Source: Palsa-1033 sp963735455 (GTDB lineage Bacteria > Chloroflexota > Limnocylindria > Limnocylindrales > CSP1-4). From it: DNA of 64,000 nucleotides. The notes under the pieces are model-generated. The model was not told the DNA's origin, made no database searches, and was given only the letters and a program-made list of their open reading frames with translations. Positions 22,274 through 30,930 of this stretch are shown here, piece after piece (position 1 is the first letter of the stretch; each line of letters opens with the position of its first letter). Location of the stretch: positions 186,001 to 250,000 of the forward strand of contig CAVTKZ010000001.1 of NCBI GenBank assembly GCA_963735455.1, read 5' to 3'. The position numbers were made by a program, and so were the translations under genes.

Positions 22274-23305
22274 TCACGGCAGGCGGCCCAGCCAGGCCAG
22301 CGAGGTCAGCCCGCCGAGGACGAGCAGGAGCGTCCCGCCGCCGGCGAAGAGCGCCGTGACCTCGATCGTCTGGGGCTTGACGACGAGCCGGCTGGCCAGG
22401 TCCGCGTAGACCCGGGTCAGGGACCCGGCGTCGATGGCCGAAAAGTACGTCCCGCCGGTCAGCTGGGCGACCTGCTCCAGGGCGGCTTCGTCGAGCTGGG
22501 TGTGGACTTTGAAGCCACCCACGGTGAGCGTCGTCCCGGCGGCCGTCCCGATCCCGATCGTGTCGATCCGCACGCCCCGGTTGGCGGCGGCCTGGGCGGC
22601 CGTGGCCGGATCCGGGGGCTGGGTGTTCTCGCCGTCGGTCAGCAGGATGATCAGGGCCGAGCCGTCCGAGCCGGGCGGCACCGGCGCCGGCGAGACGGAC
22701 GGCGCCGGCGTCCGGCTGCTGTAGTAGTCGATCGGAGGCGGGTTCTCGGCGGCCGCGATCGCGCTCAGGGCGGCCACGATGCCCTGGCCCAGCGACGTTC
22801 CGCGCTCGGGCTGGAGGCGGTTGATCGCCGACAGGACCGCGCCCTGGTCGTCGGTCGGCGCCTGGACCGACAGGCCGGCATCGCTGAAGGCGACCACCCC
22901 GATCAGGACGCCGGGTGGCTGGGCCTGGACGAAGGCCGTGGTGGCCGCCTTGGCCGCGGCCATCCGGGTCGGCTTGAGGTCGTCGGCGGCCATGCTCTCC
23001 GAGACGTCGAAGGCGAGGATCACGGTGCCCTCCTGCTGGGGCAGGACGACGGTTGCCTGGGGCCGGGCGAGGGCGACGAGGAGGATGGCCAGGCCGAGGA
23101 CGAACAGGACGCCCGGCAGGTTGGCCCGCAGCCGCCACCGGCGCCGGCCGGCGGGGGCACCGGCACCCGCGACGAGGCCCATGCCGACACCCAGCCCCAC
23201 CCGGGTCATCGTTCGCCGCCGGCGCCGCTCGATGGCCCGATAGGCGAGGATCCCGAGCGGCAGCAGGACGAGCAACGCGAGGACCTGGGGCCACACGAAG
23301 GTCAT
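22274..23305 (-). CDS. VWA-domain membrane protein (BatA/BatB type), second copy
   Basis: The ATG at 23305 overlaps the DUF58 stop (ATGA) and yields 343 residues with the same layout as its downstream neighbour. It has an N-terminal helix (VWPQVLALLVLLPLGILAY), a basic loop, a second helix (LPGVLFVLGLAILLVALA), a VWA domain and a C-terminal helix. The first metal motif reads DVSESMAADD, with Glu replacing the central Gly of DxSxS as family variants allow. The LLTDGENTQPPD motif is intact. It is a paralogue of the next gene, presumably from an old duplication, and the two may form a membrane heteromer. Confidence 0.85.
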   Translation of the reverse strand: MTFVWPQVLALLVLLPLGILAYRAIERRRRRTMTRVGLGVGMGLVAGAGAPAGRRRWRLRANLPGVLFVLGLAILLVALARPQATVVLPQQEGTVILAFDVSESMAADDLKPTRMAAAKAATTAFVQAQPPGVLIGVVAFSDAGLSVQAPTDDQGAVLSAINRLQPERGTSLGQGIVAALSAIAAAENPPPIDYYSSRTPAPSVSPAPVPPGSDGSALIILLTDGENTQPPDPATAAQAAANRGVRIDTIGIGTAAGTTLTVGGFKVHTQLDEAALEQVAQLTGGTYFSAIDAGSLTRVYADLASRLVVKPQTIEVTALFAGGGTLLLVLGGLTSLAWLGRLP

Positions 23306-24186
23306 CGCTGGGCCGTCCGCCGGCGGCGGCGGAGCCTCGCCATCCGGACGATCGCCCGGACCAGGTCGTCGTCCGTCGACAGCACCGCGGCCTCGACCCC
23401 GGCCCGCCGGAAGGCCTCGCCGATCGCCAGCTCGCGGGCCCGGGCGGCTGCCTGGAAGCGGCGCCGGAACTCGGCGTTGCCGGTGTCGACATAGAGCTGC
23501 TCGCCGGTCTCGGCGTCCTCCATGATCAGCGGGCCGACGTCGGGCAGGTCCGTCTCGCGCGGGTCGAGCAGGCGCACGGCCAGCACCTCGTGGCGGCGCT
23601 GGAGGAGCTCGAGCGAGCGCTCCCAACCGGGCTCGCTGATGAAGTCCGAGACGAGGACCACCAGCGAACGACGCTTGATCACCTGGTTGGCCGTATCGAG
23701 GAGCGGCTTCAGGTCGGTTGACGGGGCGCCATCCAGGCGCGGCTGGGCGAGGAGGTCCTGGATCAGCCGGAGGACCTGGTCGCGGCCGCCGCGGGCGGGC
23801 ACGGTGTGCTCCACCCGGCCGGCGTAGAAGATCGCCCCGACCCGGTTGCCGCGGCGGGTCAGGAGCCGGGCAAGGGTCGTCACGAAGTCGATCAGCACGG
23901 TCCGTTTCTGGCGGTCGGTCTCGACCGTGCCGAAGTCGACCGAGGGGCTCAGGTCGAGCAGGAACCAGGCCGTGATCTCGCGATCCTCGCGGTATTCGCG
24001 GACGTAGGGCGTGTCCATCCGGGCTGTGACGTTCCAGTCGATGTAACGGACGTCGTCACCGGCCTGGTACTCGCGCAGGGCGGCCAGGTCCAGGCCGTTG
24101 CCGTGGAACAGGCTCCGGTAGTCGCCCTGGAGCAGGCCATCCAGCCGGCGGATGACCTGCCAGTCGAGGCGCTGGAGGAGGCGCTC
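23302..24186 (-). CDS. DUF58 protein of the MoxR-VWA cluster; start codon not resolved
   Basis: The protein contains the DUF58 core EYQAGDDVRYIDWNVTARMDTPYVREYREDREI and a VWA-like LDLSPSVDFG region. A start at ATG 24018 would cut that core in half. The same frame stays open upstream through LLQRLDWQVIRRLDGLLQGDYRSLF, which is the normal family start, up to the end of the MoxR gene. No ATG, GTG or TTG is available there, so the start is either unusual or obscured by a base error near 24185. DUF58 proteins act with MoxR ATPases. The stop overlaps the VWA gene. Confidence 0.8.
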   Translation of the reverse strand, partial: ERLLQRLDWQVIRRLDGLLQGDYRSLFHGNGLDLAALREYQAGDDVRYIDWNVTARMDTPYVREYREDREITAWFLLDLSPSVDFGTVETDRQKRTVLIDFVTTLARLLTRRGNRVGAIFYAGRVEHTVPARGGRDQVLRLIQDLLAQPRLDGAPSTDLKPLLDTANQVIKRRSLVVLVSDFISEPGWERSLELLQRRHEVLAVRLLDPRETDLPDVGPLIMEDAETGEQLYVDTGNAEFRRRFQAAARARELAIGEAFRRAGVEAAVLSTDDDLVRAIVRMARLRRRRRTAQR

Positions 24187-25204
24187 AGGCGCTGAGGTGG
24201 CCGTTGGACGGCTCCCGGAGTGGCACGACCGGCACCGGCACCCGGCCGAGGACCGTCGACAGGATGGCGTCGGCGCTGACGTCGTCGGAGAGGGCCTCGA
24301 AGGACAGGACCAGGCGATGGCGGAGCACGTCGCGGGCCATGTCGATCACGTCCTGGGGCAGGGCGTAGTCCCGGCCGCGGACGAAGGCCAGGGCCCGGGC
24401 GGTCAGGATCAGGTTGATCGAGGCTCGGGGACTGGCGCCGTAGGTGATGTAGCGGGCGATCTCGGGCATCCCGTGGACGGCAGGTGCCCGGGTGGAAGTC
24501 GCCAGCCGGACCGCGTACTGGTTGAGGGCCGGATCGACGTAGACCTGGTCCACTCGCCTCTGGAGCGCCAGCAGGTCGGCCGTCGAGAGGACGGTCTGGA
24601 CCGCCTCAGGCGCCGCCGTCTGGCGCTCGACGATCACGAACTCCTCGGTCGGGCTGGGATAGCCGATCAGGACCTTGAGCATGAACCGGTCGACCTGGGC
24701 CTCGGGCAGGGCGTAGGTGCCCTCGGTCTCGATCGGGTTCTGGGTGGCCATCACCAGGAACGGATCGGGCACCTTGTGGCTCTCGTGGCCGATCGTCACC
24801 TGGCGCTCCTGCATCACCTCGAGCAGGGCGCTCTGGACCTTGGCCGGGGCGCGGTTGATCTCGTCGGCCAGGAGCAGGTTGGTGAAGACGGGGCCGAGCG
24901 AGGTGTTGAAGTCACCGGTCTTCTGGTTGTAGATCCGGGTGCCGACCAGGTCGGCCGGGACCAGGTCGGGCGTGAACTGGATCCGCTTGAAGTCGCCCCC
25001 GATCGCGTCGGCCAGGGTCTTGATCGCCATTGTCTTGGCCAGCCCGGGCACCCCCTCGACGAGGAGGTGGCCACGGGCGAGGAGGGCTACGACCATCGCC
25101 TCGAGCAGGTGGTCCTGGCCGACGATGACCTTCTTGACCTCGTACAGCAGGCGCTCCATCGCCTCGTTGGGCTTCGTCCCGGCGGGCTCGCGAACGGCTG
25201 TCAT
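24185..25204 (-). CDS. moxR: MoxR-family AAA+ ATPase
   Basis: The 339-residue AAA+ protein has the MoxR signature LVEGVPGLAKTM (Walker A variant GxPGLAKT), Walker B LLADEINRAPAKVQSALLEVMQE, sensor-1 ATQNPIETEGTYALPEAQVDRFML and the C-terminal lid. MoxR ATPases remodel or activate partner VWA proteins. Here DUF58 and two membrane VWA genes lie immediately downstream on the same strand. The ATG at 25204 is preceded by GGAG. The HtrA-like gene upstream is 18 bases away and probably co-transcribed. Confidence 0.92.
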   Translation of the reverse strand: MTAVREPAGTKPNEAMERLLYEVKKVIVGQDHLLEAMVVALLARGHLLVEGVPGLAKTMAIKTLADAIGGDFKRIQFTPDLVPADLVGTRIYNQKTGDFNTSLGPVFTNLLLADEINRAPAKVQSALLEVMQERQVTIGHESHKVPDPFLVMATQNPIETEGTYALPEAQVDRFMLKVLIGYPSPTEEFVIVERQTAAPEAVQTVLSTADLLALQRRVDQVYVDPALNQYAVRLATSTRAPAVHGMPEIARYITYGASPRASINLILTARALAFVRGRDYALPQDVIDMARDVLRHRLVLSFEALSDDVSADAILSTVLGRVPVPVVPLREPSNGHLSA

Positions 25205-25222
25205 CCGGTCTCCTTCTCCTCG

Positions 25223-26071
25223 TCAGTACTGGGGCAGGCCGGCGGCCCCGCCGGCGACATCGATCGGGACGGCCAGTCCGATCCCGATGAACACGTCCTG
25301 GTTGGGGTTGATCAGGCCGGTCACGATCCCGATGACCTGGCCGTTGCGATTGAGCAGCGGGCCACCCGAATTGCCGGGATTGATCGCCGCATCGACCTGG
25401 ATCAGGCCGTGGAGGACCTGGCTGCTGTTCGGCTCCTGGAACGAGCGGCCCAGCCCCGACACCACGCCGGCGCTGAGCGAGTCGACGAGGCCGAAGGGAT
25501 GGCCGACGACGTAGGCCTCGCTGCCGACCTGGACCGCGTTCGGGTTGCCCAGGGTGGCCGGCACGGCGTTCGACGACAGGACGCTGGGCTGGACGACCGC
25601 GATGTCGTGGTCGGGCTCGCGAACCGAGACGGTGCCCGTGGCGGTCGTCCCGTCGGCGAACGTGATCTTGATCGTGGTCGAGCCGTTGACGACGTGGAGT
25701 GCGGTCAGGATGTCGCCGGCCGCGTCGACCACGACCCCGCTGCCGAGGCCGGTATCGGCCTTGCCCAGGGCGTCGACGCCGGTCGTCTGGATCGTGACCA
25801 GCGAGGGCGCGACGGCGGCGTAGACCAGCTCCGAGAAGGCGGGCGGCGGGGTCTCCGAGGCGAGCGCCTGATCGACGCCTTGCTGGATGTCGGTCGCGGT
25901 CAACGGCCGAGGTCCGGGAACGACGGCGCTGTACAGGACGATCGCCAGGAATGCCGCGGCGATCCCGGCCACAAACGCGCCCGAGCGCTTGGCCCGCCCG
26001 GTGATTCGCGCACGTCGATGGGACGCCCCTGGCTCCGGAGGACGAGCCGCCGCGTCGATCTGATCGGTCAT
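25223..26071 (-). CDS. membrane-anchored HtrA-like serine protease without a PDZ domain
   Basis: From ATG 26071 the protein has about 282 residues. A basic N-terminus leads to one membrane anchor (GAFVAGIAAAFLAIVLYSAVV), so the protease domain faces outside. The catalytic triad of the S1C family is visible: His in ILTALHVVNG, Asp in EPDHDIAVVQ and Ser in NPGNSGGPLLNRNG. The chain ends shortly after the protease domain, with no PDZ repeat. It likely degrades damaged envelope proteins or cuts a signalling substrate. It lies just upstream of moxR on the same strand, which suggests joint function. Confidence 0.88.
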   Translation of the reverse strand: MTDQIDAAARPPEPGASHRRARITGRAKRSGAFVAGIAAAFLAIVLYSAVVPGPRPLTATDIQQGVDQALASETPPPAFSELVYAAVAPSLVTIQTTGVDALGKADTGLGSGVVVDAAGDILTALHVVNGSTTIKITFADGTTATGTVSVREPDHDIAVVQPSVLSSNAVPATLGNPNAVQVGSEAYVVGHPFGLVDSLSAGVVSGLGRSFQEPNSSQVLHGLIQVDAAINPGNSGGPLLNRNGQVIGIVTGLINPNQDVFIGIGLAVPIDVAGGAAGLPQY

Positions 26072-26290
26072 GAGGTGGAGCAAGCTCCCGTCCGTCTGGT
26101 CAGTCGCGCCGGGGCTCGGCCGGCTGGCCGTAAGGCTGACCGAATTATCCGCTCGCCGTCTGACAGGAGCCTGACGGCCCGGCTTACTGGCCCTTCGTCG
26201 TAGGCTTTCGCCGATGCCACCCCGCTTCCGATGCAGGCGAGCCAGTCTCGATCAGGCGTGCTCCGGCGCGCCCCCGGCCGCGAGTCGCAG

Positions 26291-26854
26291 GTGACGACCC
26301 GGGACGTCCTCTGGCAGCGGTCAGATGTGCCGGGCATGGAATGGTGCCGGCTGGCGATCGACCCGGCCGGCTCGAGCCTCGCCGGGACGGTGGTCCTCGC
26401 CTGGGACGGCGCGCCGTGGCAAATCGAATACGCGATCCAGCTCGATCCGGCCGGTCGGACCCGGCTCCTGACGATCGGAGCGGATGGGCACGCGGACGGC
26501 GCCCCGCTCCGGGTCGAGATCCGGCTCGAGGCCGACGGACAGGGCCGCTGGACCCGCGATGGGGCCGTGGTCATCGACAACCGCGACGCCCTCGACTGCG
26601 ACCTCGGCTTCTCGCCATCGACCAACACCTTGCCGATCCGGCGGCTCGGCCTGGAGATCGGCCAGGGGCGCGAGATCGCCGTCGCCTGGCTGCTCTTCCC
26701 GTCGTTCGAGGTCGTCCTCGGCCGGCAGTCGTATGAGCGCCTCGCCGAGCGGACCTGGCGCTATCGCTCGGTCGGCTTCGAGGCGGACCTGACCGTCGAC
26801 GAGGACGGGCTCGTGGACGCCTACTACGAGTGGCAGGCCGTCGCCCGATCCTGA
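26291..26854 (+). CDS. putative glycolipid-binding domain protein (DUF1089 type)
   Basis: The GTG at 26291 opens the typical family start VTTRDVLWQRSDVPGMEWCRL. An in-frame ATG at 26231 adds 20 poorly conserved residues. The 187-residue protein shows the family landmarks DCDLGFSPSTNTLPIRRLGL in the middle and SVGFEADLTVDEDGLVDAYYEW near the end. It has no signal peptide or membrane helix. The family is annotated as glycolipid-binding, but the biochemical role is not established. It is transcribed away from the protease-MoxR cluster. Confidence 0.75.
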   Translation: MTTRDVLWQRSDVPGMEWCRLAIDPAGSSLAGTVVLAWDGAPWQIEYAIQLDPAGRTRLLTIGADGHADGAPLRVEIRLEADGQGRWTRDGAVVIDNRDALDCDLGFSPSTNTLPIRRLGLEIGQGREIAVAWLLFPSFEVVLGRQSYERLAERTWRYRSVGFEADLTVDEDGLVDAYYEWQAVARS

Positions 26855-26979
26855 GGGGGACGTAGCGCTGGCGGGCCTGATCGTTTCCTGAACGTTCTTT
26901 GAACCATCCTGACCGCAATCCCGCCAATACGTAGACCGCCGGCCTGCACCGGTGGTCATCGGACGAAGGTGAGGGATCG

Positions 26980-27531
26980 GTGACGAATTCGGACCTGGTG
27001 CGACTGGCGCGGGACGGGGATCGAGACGCGTTCGACATCCTCATGACCGCGGTGATCGACCACCTGTACCGGATCGCTCGCCTGATCCTGCGGGACTTCG
27101 ACAGCGCGGAGGACGCCGTACAGGAGGCGCTCGTCCACTGCTGGCGGGATCTCCCGACGCTCCGCGACCCGGACCGCTTCGATGCCTGGTTGAACCGGCT
27201 GCTGATGCACTCGGTGACCGACGAGGCCCGCAACCGGCGCCGCTCCGGGGCAAACATCCGGATCCTCCAGATCGAACCCTCCCAGCCGGATGGCGCAGGT
27301 GCGCTGGCCGACCGGGACCAGCTGGCTCGCGTCTTTAACCGACTGTCGCTCGAGCATCGAACGATCGTTGTCCTCCATCACTACCTCGGACTGACCGTGG
27401 ACGAGGCCGCAACGGCGATCGGGATCCCGATCGGCACGGCCAAGTCCCGGCTGCATTACGCGACAGAGGCATTGCGCGCCGCGCTCGACGCGGATGCTCG
27501 TAGCGCCTCCGCCGGAAAGGTTCTCGCATGA
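26980..27531 (+). CDS. ECF-type RNA polymerase sigma factor
   Basis: The 183-residue protein has region 2 (RDAFDILMTAVIDHLYRIARLILRDFDSAEDAVQEALVHCWRDL) and region 4 with a helix-turn-helix (LSLEHRTIVVLHHYLGLTVDEAATAIGIPIGTAKSRLHYA), and no region 3. This is the layout of ECF sigma factors. The GTG at 26980 follows a GGTGAGGG ribosome-binding site. The stop overlaps the next gene by ATGA. That gene encodes a single-span protein with an acidic N-terminus, a likely anti-sigma factor. The stimulus and promoter targets are unknown. Confidence 0.9.
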   Translation: MTNSDLVRLARDGDRDAFDILMTAVIDHLYRIARLILRDFDSAEDAVQEALVHCWRDLPTLRDPDRFDAWLNRLLMHSVTDEARNRRRSGANIRILQIEPSQPDGAGALADRDQLARVFNRLSLEHRTIVVLHHYLGLTVDEAATAIGIPIGTAKSRLHYATEALRAALDADARSASAGKVLA

Positions 27532-28577
27532 CCACCAGGCCTGATCCCGATCCCGTGATTTCGGCCTGGCTCAACGACGAAGCCGCGGAACGAGCGCCGG
27601 AGCGCCTGCTCTCGGCAACTCGGGCCCGGATCCAATCGACCAATCAGCGCCGAGCCTGGTGGCCGGCGTGGAGGCCCCACCCAATGAACAACCGACTCCT
27701 GGGCGGGGCGGTGGCGGCGATTGCCGTCATCGTCGTGCTCGGCATCGTCTTCCTTCCCAAGCCGAGCGGCAGCGGCGGGCCGCCCCTCCAATCGCCGGTC
27801 CCGAGCGCCAGTCCGAGCCCATCGGCCCCGGCGGCGTCGCCAAGCTCGGCAGCCAGCTCGTCGCCGGCTCCGTCGTTCGGGGTCATCCCCCCGGGACTGC
27901 TCTGCTCGGCGACCACCTGCGCGACCGGCACGCTCGAAGCGGGCACCTACTCGTTCGCCGGCGGGGCACTGCCGGGGCCGGTGACCCCGGCCGATCTCAC
28001 CTTCACCGTCCCGGCCGGGTGGACGACCGACTCCGGGTACGTCAGCAAGAACGCCCTCTCGATTCAGAAGGATCTCCAGCACCTAGGGCCGAACGAAGTC
28101 TTCTTCGCGACCTTCCCGATCACCAACGTCTTTAGCGACGCCTGCCATTGGACGAACACGATGGTCAGCGCCGGGACGACCGTGAACCAGCTGACGAACC
28201 TGCTGGTCGCCGAGAAGGGTGGCCGAGTTGCATCTGCGCCGGCGAACGTCACCCTGGGAGGCTTCCCGGCCAAACGGATCACGTTCACGGTGCCCGCCAG
28301 CGTCGGTACGGAATCGTGCGACGCCGGAGTCGGGCTGCTCCACCTCTGGCCCGACCCGGACGGGACGTCGAACGGCGGCATCTGCTGCCCTGCTGTCGGG
28401 TCGACCGATGTGGTCTACGTCCTCCATGTCGCCGGCCAGCAGTTGATCGTCATGACCCGCCAGGCGGCGGGTGCCTTGCCGGCGGACCTGGCCGAACTCA
28501 ACGCCATCGTGGCATCGGTCCAGATCGCCGGGGCGCCGTCGAGTCCAAAGCCAACCGGCGCATCACCCTCGCCCTAG
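27528..28577 (+). CDS. probable membrane anti-sigma factor
   Basis: This 349-residue single-span protein has a short cytosolic N-terminus with DPVISAWLNDEAAERAPERLLSATRARI, which resembles anti-sigma segments that grip an ECF factor. A helix near residue 60-78 (LLGGAVAAIAVIVVLGIVFL) and a long Pro/Ser-rich stalk follow. The external domain contains six or more cysteines (LLCSATTCATG, DACHWTN, ESCDAG, GGICCPAVG), so disulfides are likely. It overlaps the sigma gene by ATGA, the usual coupling for a sigma/anti-sigma pair. The extracytoplasmic domain is unrecognised and may be the sensor. Confidence 0.75.
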   Translation: MTTRPDPDPVISAWLNDEAAERAPERLLSATRARIQSTNQRRAWWPAWRPHPMNNRLLGGAVAAIAVIVVLGIVFLPKPSGSGGPPLQSPVPSASPSPSAPAASPSSAASSSPAPSFGVIPPGLLCSATTCATGTLEAGTYSFAGGALPGPVTPADLTFTVPAGWTTDSGYVSKNALSIQKDLQHLGPNEVFFATFPITNVFSDACHWTNTMVSAGTTVNQLTNLLVAEKGGRVASAPANVTLGGFPAKRITFTVPASVGTESCDAGVGLLHLWPDPDGTSNGGICCPAVGSTDVVYVLHVAGQQLIVMTRQAAGALPADLAELNAIVASVQIAGAPSSPKPTGASPSP

Positions 28578-28632
28578 GCGCGGGAGACGGGCCGCCGGCT
28601 CCTCCCGGTCGCCCTTGCCCCACGCTCCAGAG

Positions 28633-28661
28633 GCCGGCCATCGGTCCGCACCGAGGCCGGC
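28633..28661 (+). terminator. putative intrinsic terminator after the sigma/anti-sigma operon
   Basis: Two stacked arms (GCCGGCC and TCGGT at 28633-28645, then ACCGA and GGCCGGC at 28650-28661) pair with one bulged A and a four-base loop. CTTTCGG follows. The T-tract is weak, as is common at this G+C content. It lies 56 bases after the anti-sigma stop. Confidence 0.5.
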
Positions 28662-28698
28662 TTTCGGGGTCCCTGACAGCCACATTCGAATCCGGCCC

Positions 28699-28740
28699 TT
28701 GACGTCGCACTAACTATGCGTATACTCATATGCATAGTTA
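28699..28740 (+). promoter_or_regulatory. promoter with overlapping palindromic operator for the EXLDI-ABC operon
   Basis: TTGACG at 28699-28704 and TATACT at 28721-28726 are 16 bases apart. A perfect inverted repeat, TAACTATGC at 28711-28719 and GCATAGTTA at 28732-28740 with a 12-base centre, covers the spacer, the -10 box and the start site. A protein bound there would block polymerase. It is strikingly A+T-rich against the surrounding sequence. Confidence 0.75.
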
Positions 28741-28769
28741 GGAACGTCACAGGGAGTTACGATGTCACG

Positions 28770-29291
28770 GTGCCAAACAAGACCATCTACGTCTCCGACG
28801 GAGACTTGGCGCTCTACGACCGAGCCCAGGAGCTCGCGGGAGGCAACCTCTCCAAGGCGATCGCCAAGGCGCTCCGGCGCTACGTCGACGTCGAAGACGG
28901 ACGCAGCGAAGGATTCGAAGAAATCACGGTTCGCGTCGTCCCCGGTGGCCGCAAGGTCCGCTTCAGCGGCGTGCTCCTTGGCGAATGGACCAACTCGAGC
29001 TCGAGCTCGAGCCTGTGGGAGGTCTTCCGCGTCTATCGGAGCCGGACCGGAAAATACGTCCTCCACACGGATCGGACGGCCGAGTATGCCGCGCTCGACG
29101 CCGAGGGCAAGCCGGCCGGCTGGCGCGGCTACCTGGGCCTGGGCAACATCAGCTACCGGAGCCGGCCTGCCCAATCGACTCTCGATGTCTTCGACTCTCT
29201 CGACGAGCTCCGGCCCAGGATCCCGGTCCAGCTGTACGAGATGGTCGCCGACTCGGCCGACCGACCGGCGGTCGAAAACCTCGACATCTAG
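28770..29291 (+). CDS. EXLDI-family protein with ribbon-helix-helix-like N-terminus
   Basis: The GTG at 28770 follows an AGGGAG site and gives 173 residues. The last five residues (ENLDI) are the E-x-L-D-I tail that defines this family. The N-terminus KTIYVSDGDLALYDRAQELAGGNLSKAIAKALRRYVD reads as a short strand followed by two helices, like ribbon-helix-helix DNA-binding proteins. A Ser-rich stretch and a beta-rich region (YRSRTGKYVLHTDRT) follow. Members usually sit beside a DrrAB-type ABC transporter, as here. With the palindrome directly upstream, autoregulation by this protein is a testable idea. The biochemical role is not known. Confidence 0.8.
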   Translation: MPNKTIYVSDGDLALYDRAQELAGGNLSKAIAKALRRYVDVEDGRSEGFEEITVRVVPGGRKVRFSGVLLGEWTNSSSSSSLWEVFRVYRSRTGKYVLHTDRTAEYAALDAEGKPAGWRGYLGLGNISYRSRPAQSTLDVFDSLDELRPRIPVQLYEMVADSADRPAVENLDI

Positions 29292-29318
29292 CTTCGACCG
29301 CGCCCCGGAGCTCGGGCG

Positions 29319-30098
29319 ATGACCGGGCCAGCGGTCGAGCCCGCGATCCAGGTCCAGGGACTCGAGAAATCCTTCAAGGAACTCCGGGTGCTCAAAGGGG
29401 TGGACTTCGAGGTGGCGCGCGGAAGCATCTTCGCGCTGCTCGGCTCCAACGGCGCCGGCAAGACCACGATCGTGAGGATCCTCAGCACCCTGCTCAAGCC
29501 CGATGACGGCACGGCCCGCGTCGACGGATTCGATGTCCTGTCGCAGCCGGCGCGGGTGCGCGAGTCGATCAGCCTCACCGGTCAATTCGCGGCGGTGGAC
29601 GAGATCCTGAGCGGCCGGGAGAACCTGGTCATGATCGCCGAGCTACGCCACGTGAAAGGCCCGGGGACGGTGGCCGACGAGCTGCTCGAGCGCTTCGGCC
29701 TGGCCGAGGCGGGCAAGCGCCGGGTGTCGACCTACTCGGGGGGCATGCGCCGGCGCCTCGATATCGCGATGAGCCTGATCGGCAACCCGCGCGTGATCTT
29801 CCTCGATGAGCCGACGAACGGGCTTGACCCGGAGGGCCGGATCGAGGTCTGGGAGGTGATCCAGGGCCTCGCCCAGGGCGGCACGACCGTGCTCCTCACG
29901 ACGCAGTACCTCGACGAGGCCGAGAAGCTCGCCGACCGGATCGCGATCCTGCACGACGGCACGATCATCGTGTCCGGCACGCTGGCGGAGCTGCGCAAGC
30001 TGGTCCCGCCGGTAAGGGTCGAGTACGTCGAACGGCAGCCCAGCCTGGAGGAGATCTTCCTGGCGATCGTCGGCAGCGACAAGAAGGAAGGACGATGA
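29319..30098 (+). CDS. ABC transporter ATPase, DrrA type
   Basis: The 259-residue ATPase has Walker A LLGSNGAGKTTIVRIL, the Q-loop TGQFAAVDE, signature VSTYSGGMRRRLDIAMSL, Walker B VIFLDEPTNGLDPEGR and the switch His in TTQYLDEAEKLADRIAILHDG (His in the LHDG position). The EGR/LDPEGRI region and the short C-terminus fit the daunorubicin-resistance exporter group. The permease gene overlaps its stop by ATGA. Together with the EXLDI gene it forms a three-gene operon controlled by the palindromic promoter. The cargo is probably an amphipathic drug or lipid, but this is not shown. Confidence 0.9.
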   Translation: MTGPAVEPAIQVQGLEKSFKELRVLKGVDFEVARGSIFALLGSNGAGKTTIVRILSTLLKPDDGTARVDGFDVLSQPARVRESISLTGQFAAVDEILSGRENLVMIAELRHVKGPGTVADELLERFGLAEAGKRRVSTYSGGMRRRLDIAMSLIGNPRVIFLDEPTNGLDPEGRIEVWEVIQGLAQGGTTVLLTTQYLDEAEKLADRIAILHDGTIIVSGTLAELRKLVPPVRVEYVERQPSLEEIFLAIVGSDKKEGR

Positions 30099-30856
30099 AC
30101 AGCAATTACCTAAGCGACACCGGCGTGATGACCCGGCGGATGCTGCGCCACGTGACGCGCAGCGTGGACACGATCATCACGGTCACGATCATGCCGATCG
30201 CCTTCATGCTCCTGTTCGTCTACGTGTTCGGCGGCGCCATCCAGACTGGCACTGACAACTACGTGAACTACCTGCTGCCGGGCATCCTGTTGATCGCGAT
30301 CGCCAGCGGGATCTCGTACACGGCCTACCGCCTGTTCATCGACCTCCAGAGCGGCATCTTCGAGCGGTTCCACTCGATGCCGATCGCCCGCTCATCGGTC
30401 CTGTGGGGCCATGTCCTGACCTCACTGGTGTCCAACGCGATCTCCGTCGTGGTCATCATCCTGGTCGCCCTGCTGATGGGCTTCCGCTCGTCGGCGGGCG
30501 TGCCGGCGTGGCTCGCCGTGGCCGGCATCCTCGGGCTGTTCACGCTCGCGCTGACCTGGCTCGCGGTGATCGCCGGGCTGACGGCCAAATCCACGGACGG
30601 CGCCGGCGCGTTCTCGTATCCGCTCATCTTCCTGCCGTTCGTCAGCTCGGCCTTCGTGCCCACGGCCTCGATGCCTGGCCCGGTGCGCGCCTTCGCGGAG
30701 AACCAGCCGGTCACCGCGATCGTCAACACGATCCGGGCCTTGTTCGCCCAGCAGCCGGTGGGCAGCGAGATCTGGATCGCGCTCGCGTGGTGCGTCGCCA
30801 TCCTCGTGGTCGCCTATGCCTTCGCGATGCGGGCCTACCGGCGCAAGATCGCCTGA
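30095..30856 (+). CDS. ABC-2 type permease, DrrB type
   Basis: The 253-residue protein is an ABC-2 permease with six predicted membrane helices. It begins with a cytosolic TRRMLRHVTRSVDTIITVTIMPIAFMLLF segment and contains the family loop SGIFERFHSMPIARSSVLWGHVLTSL. The penultimate external loop includes FLPFVSSAFVPTASMPGPVRAFAENQPVT, the ABC-2 signature region. It pairs with the preceding ATPase (ATGA overlap) as an exporter. A tRNA gene follows 74 bases downstream. Confidence 0.9.
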   Translation: MNSNYLSDTGVMTRRMLRHVTRSVDTIITVTIMPIAFMLLFVYVFGGAIQTGTDNYVNYLLPGILLIAIASGISYTAYRLFIDLQSGIFERFHSMPIARSSVLWGHVLTSLVSNAISVVVIILVALLMGFRSSAGVPAWLAVAGILGLFTLALTWLAVIAGLTAKSTDGAGAFSYPLIFLPFVSSAFVPTASMPGPVRAFAENQPVTAIVNTIRALFAQQPVGSEIWIALAWCVAILVVAYAFAMRAYRRKIA

Positions 30857-30930
30857 AGATCAGCGCACTTCAGACCGGGCCTTAGCCTGCCAGGTGTCCG
30901 GCACAGGGCAGCCTCTATACTCGCCCTCGC

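Noticed and set aside
24152..26203. 683-codon plus-strand open frame across MoxR and the protease
   Set aside because: It is antisense to well-conserved MoxR and HtrA-like genes and has no recognisable domain. It reflects the absence of A+T-rich stops.
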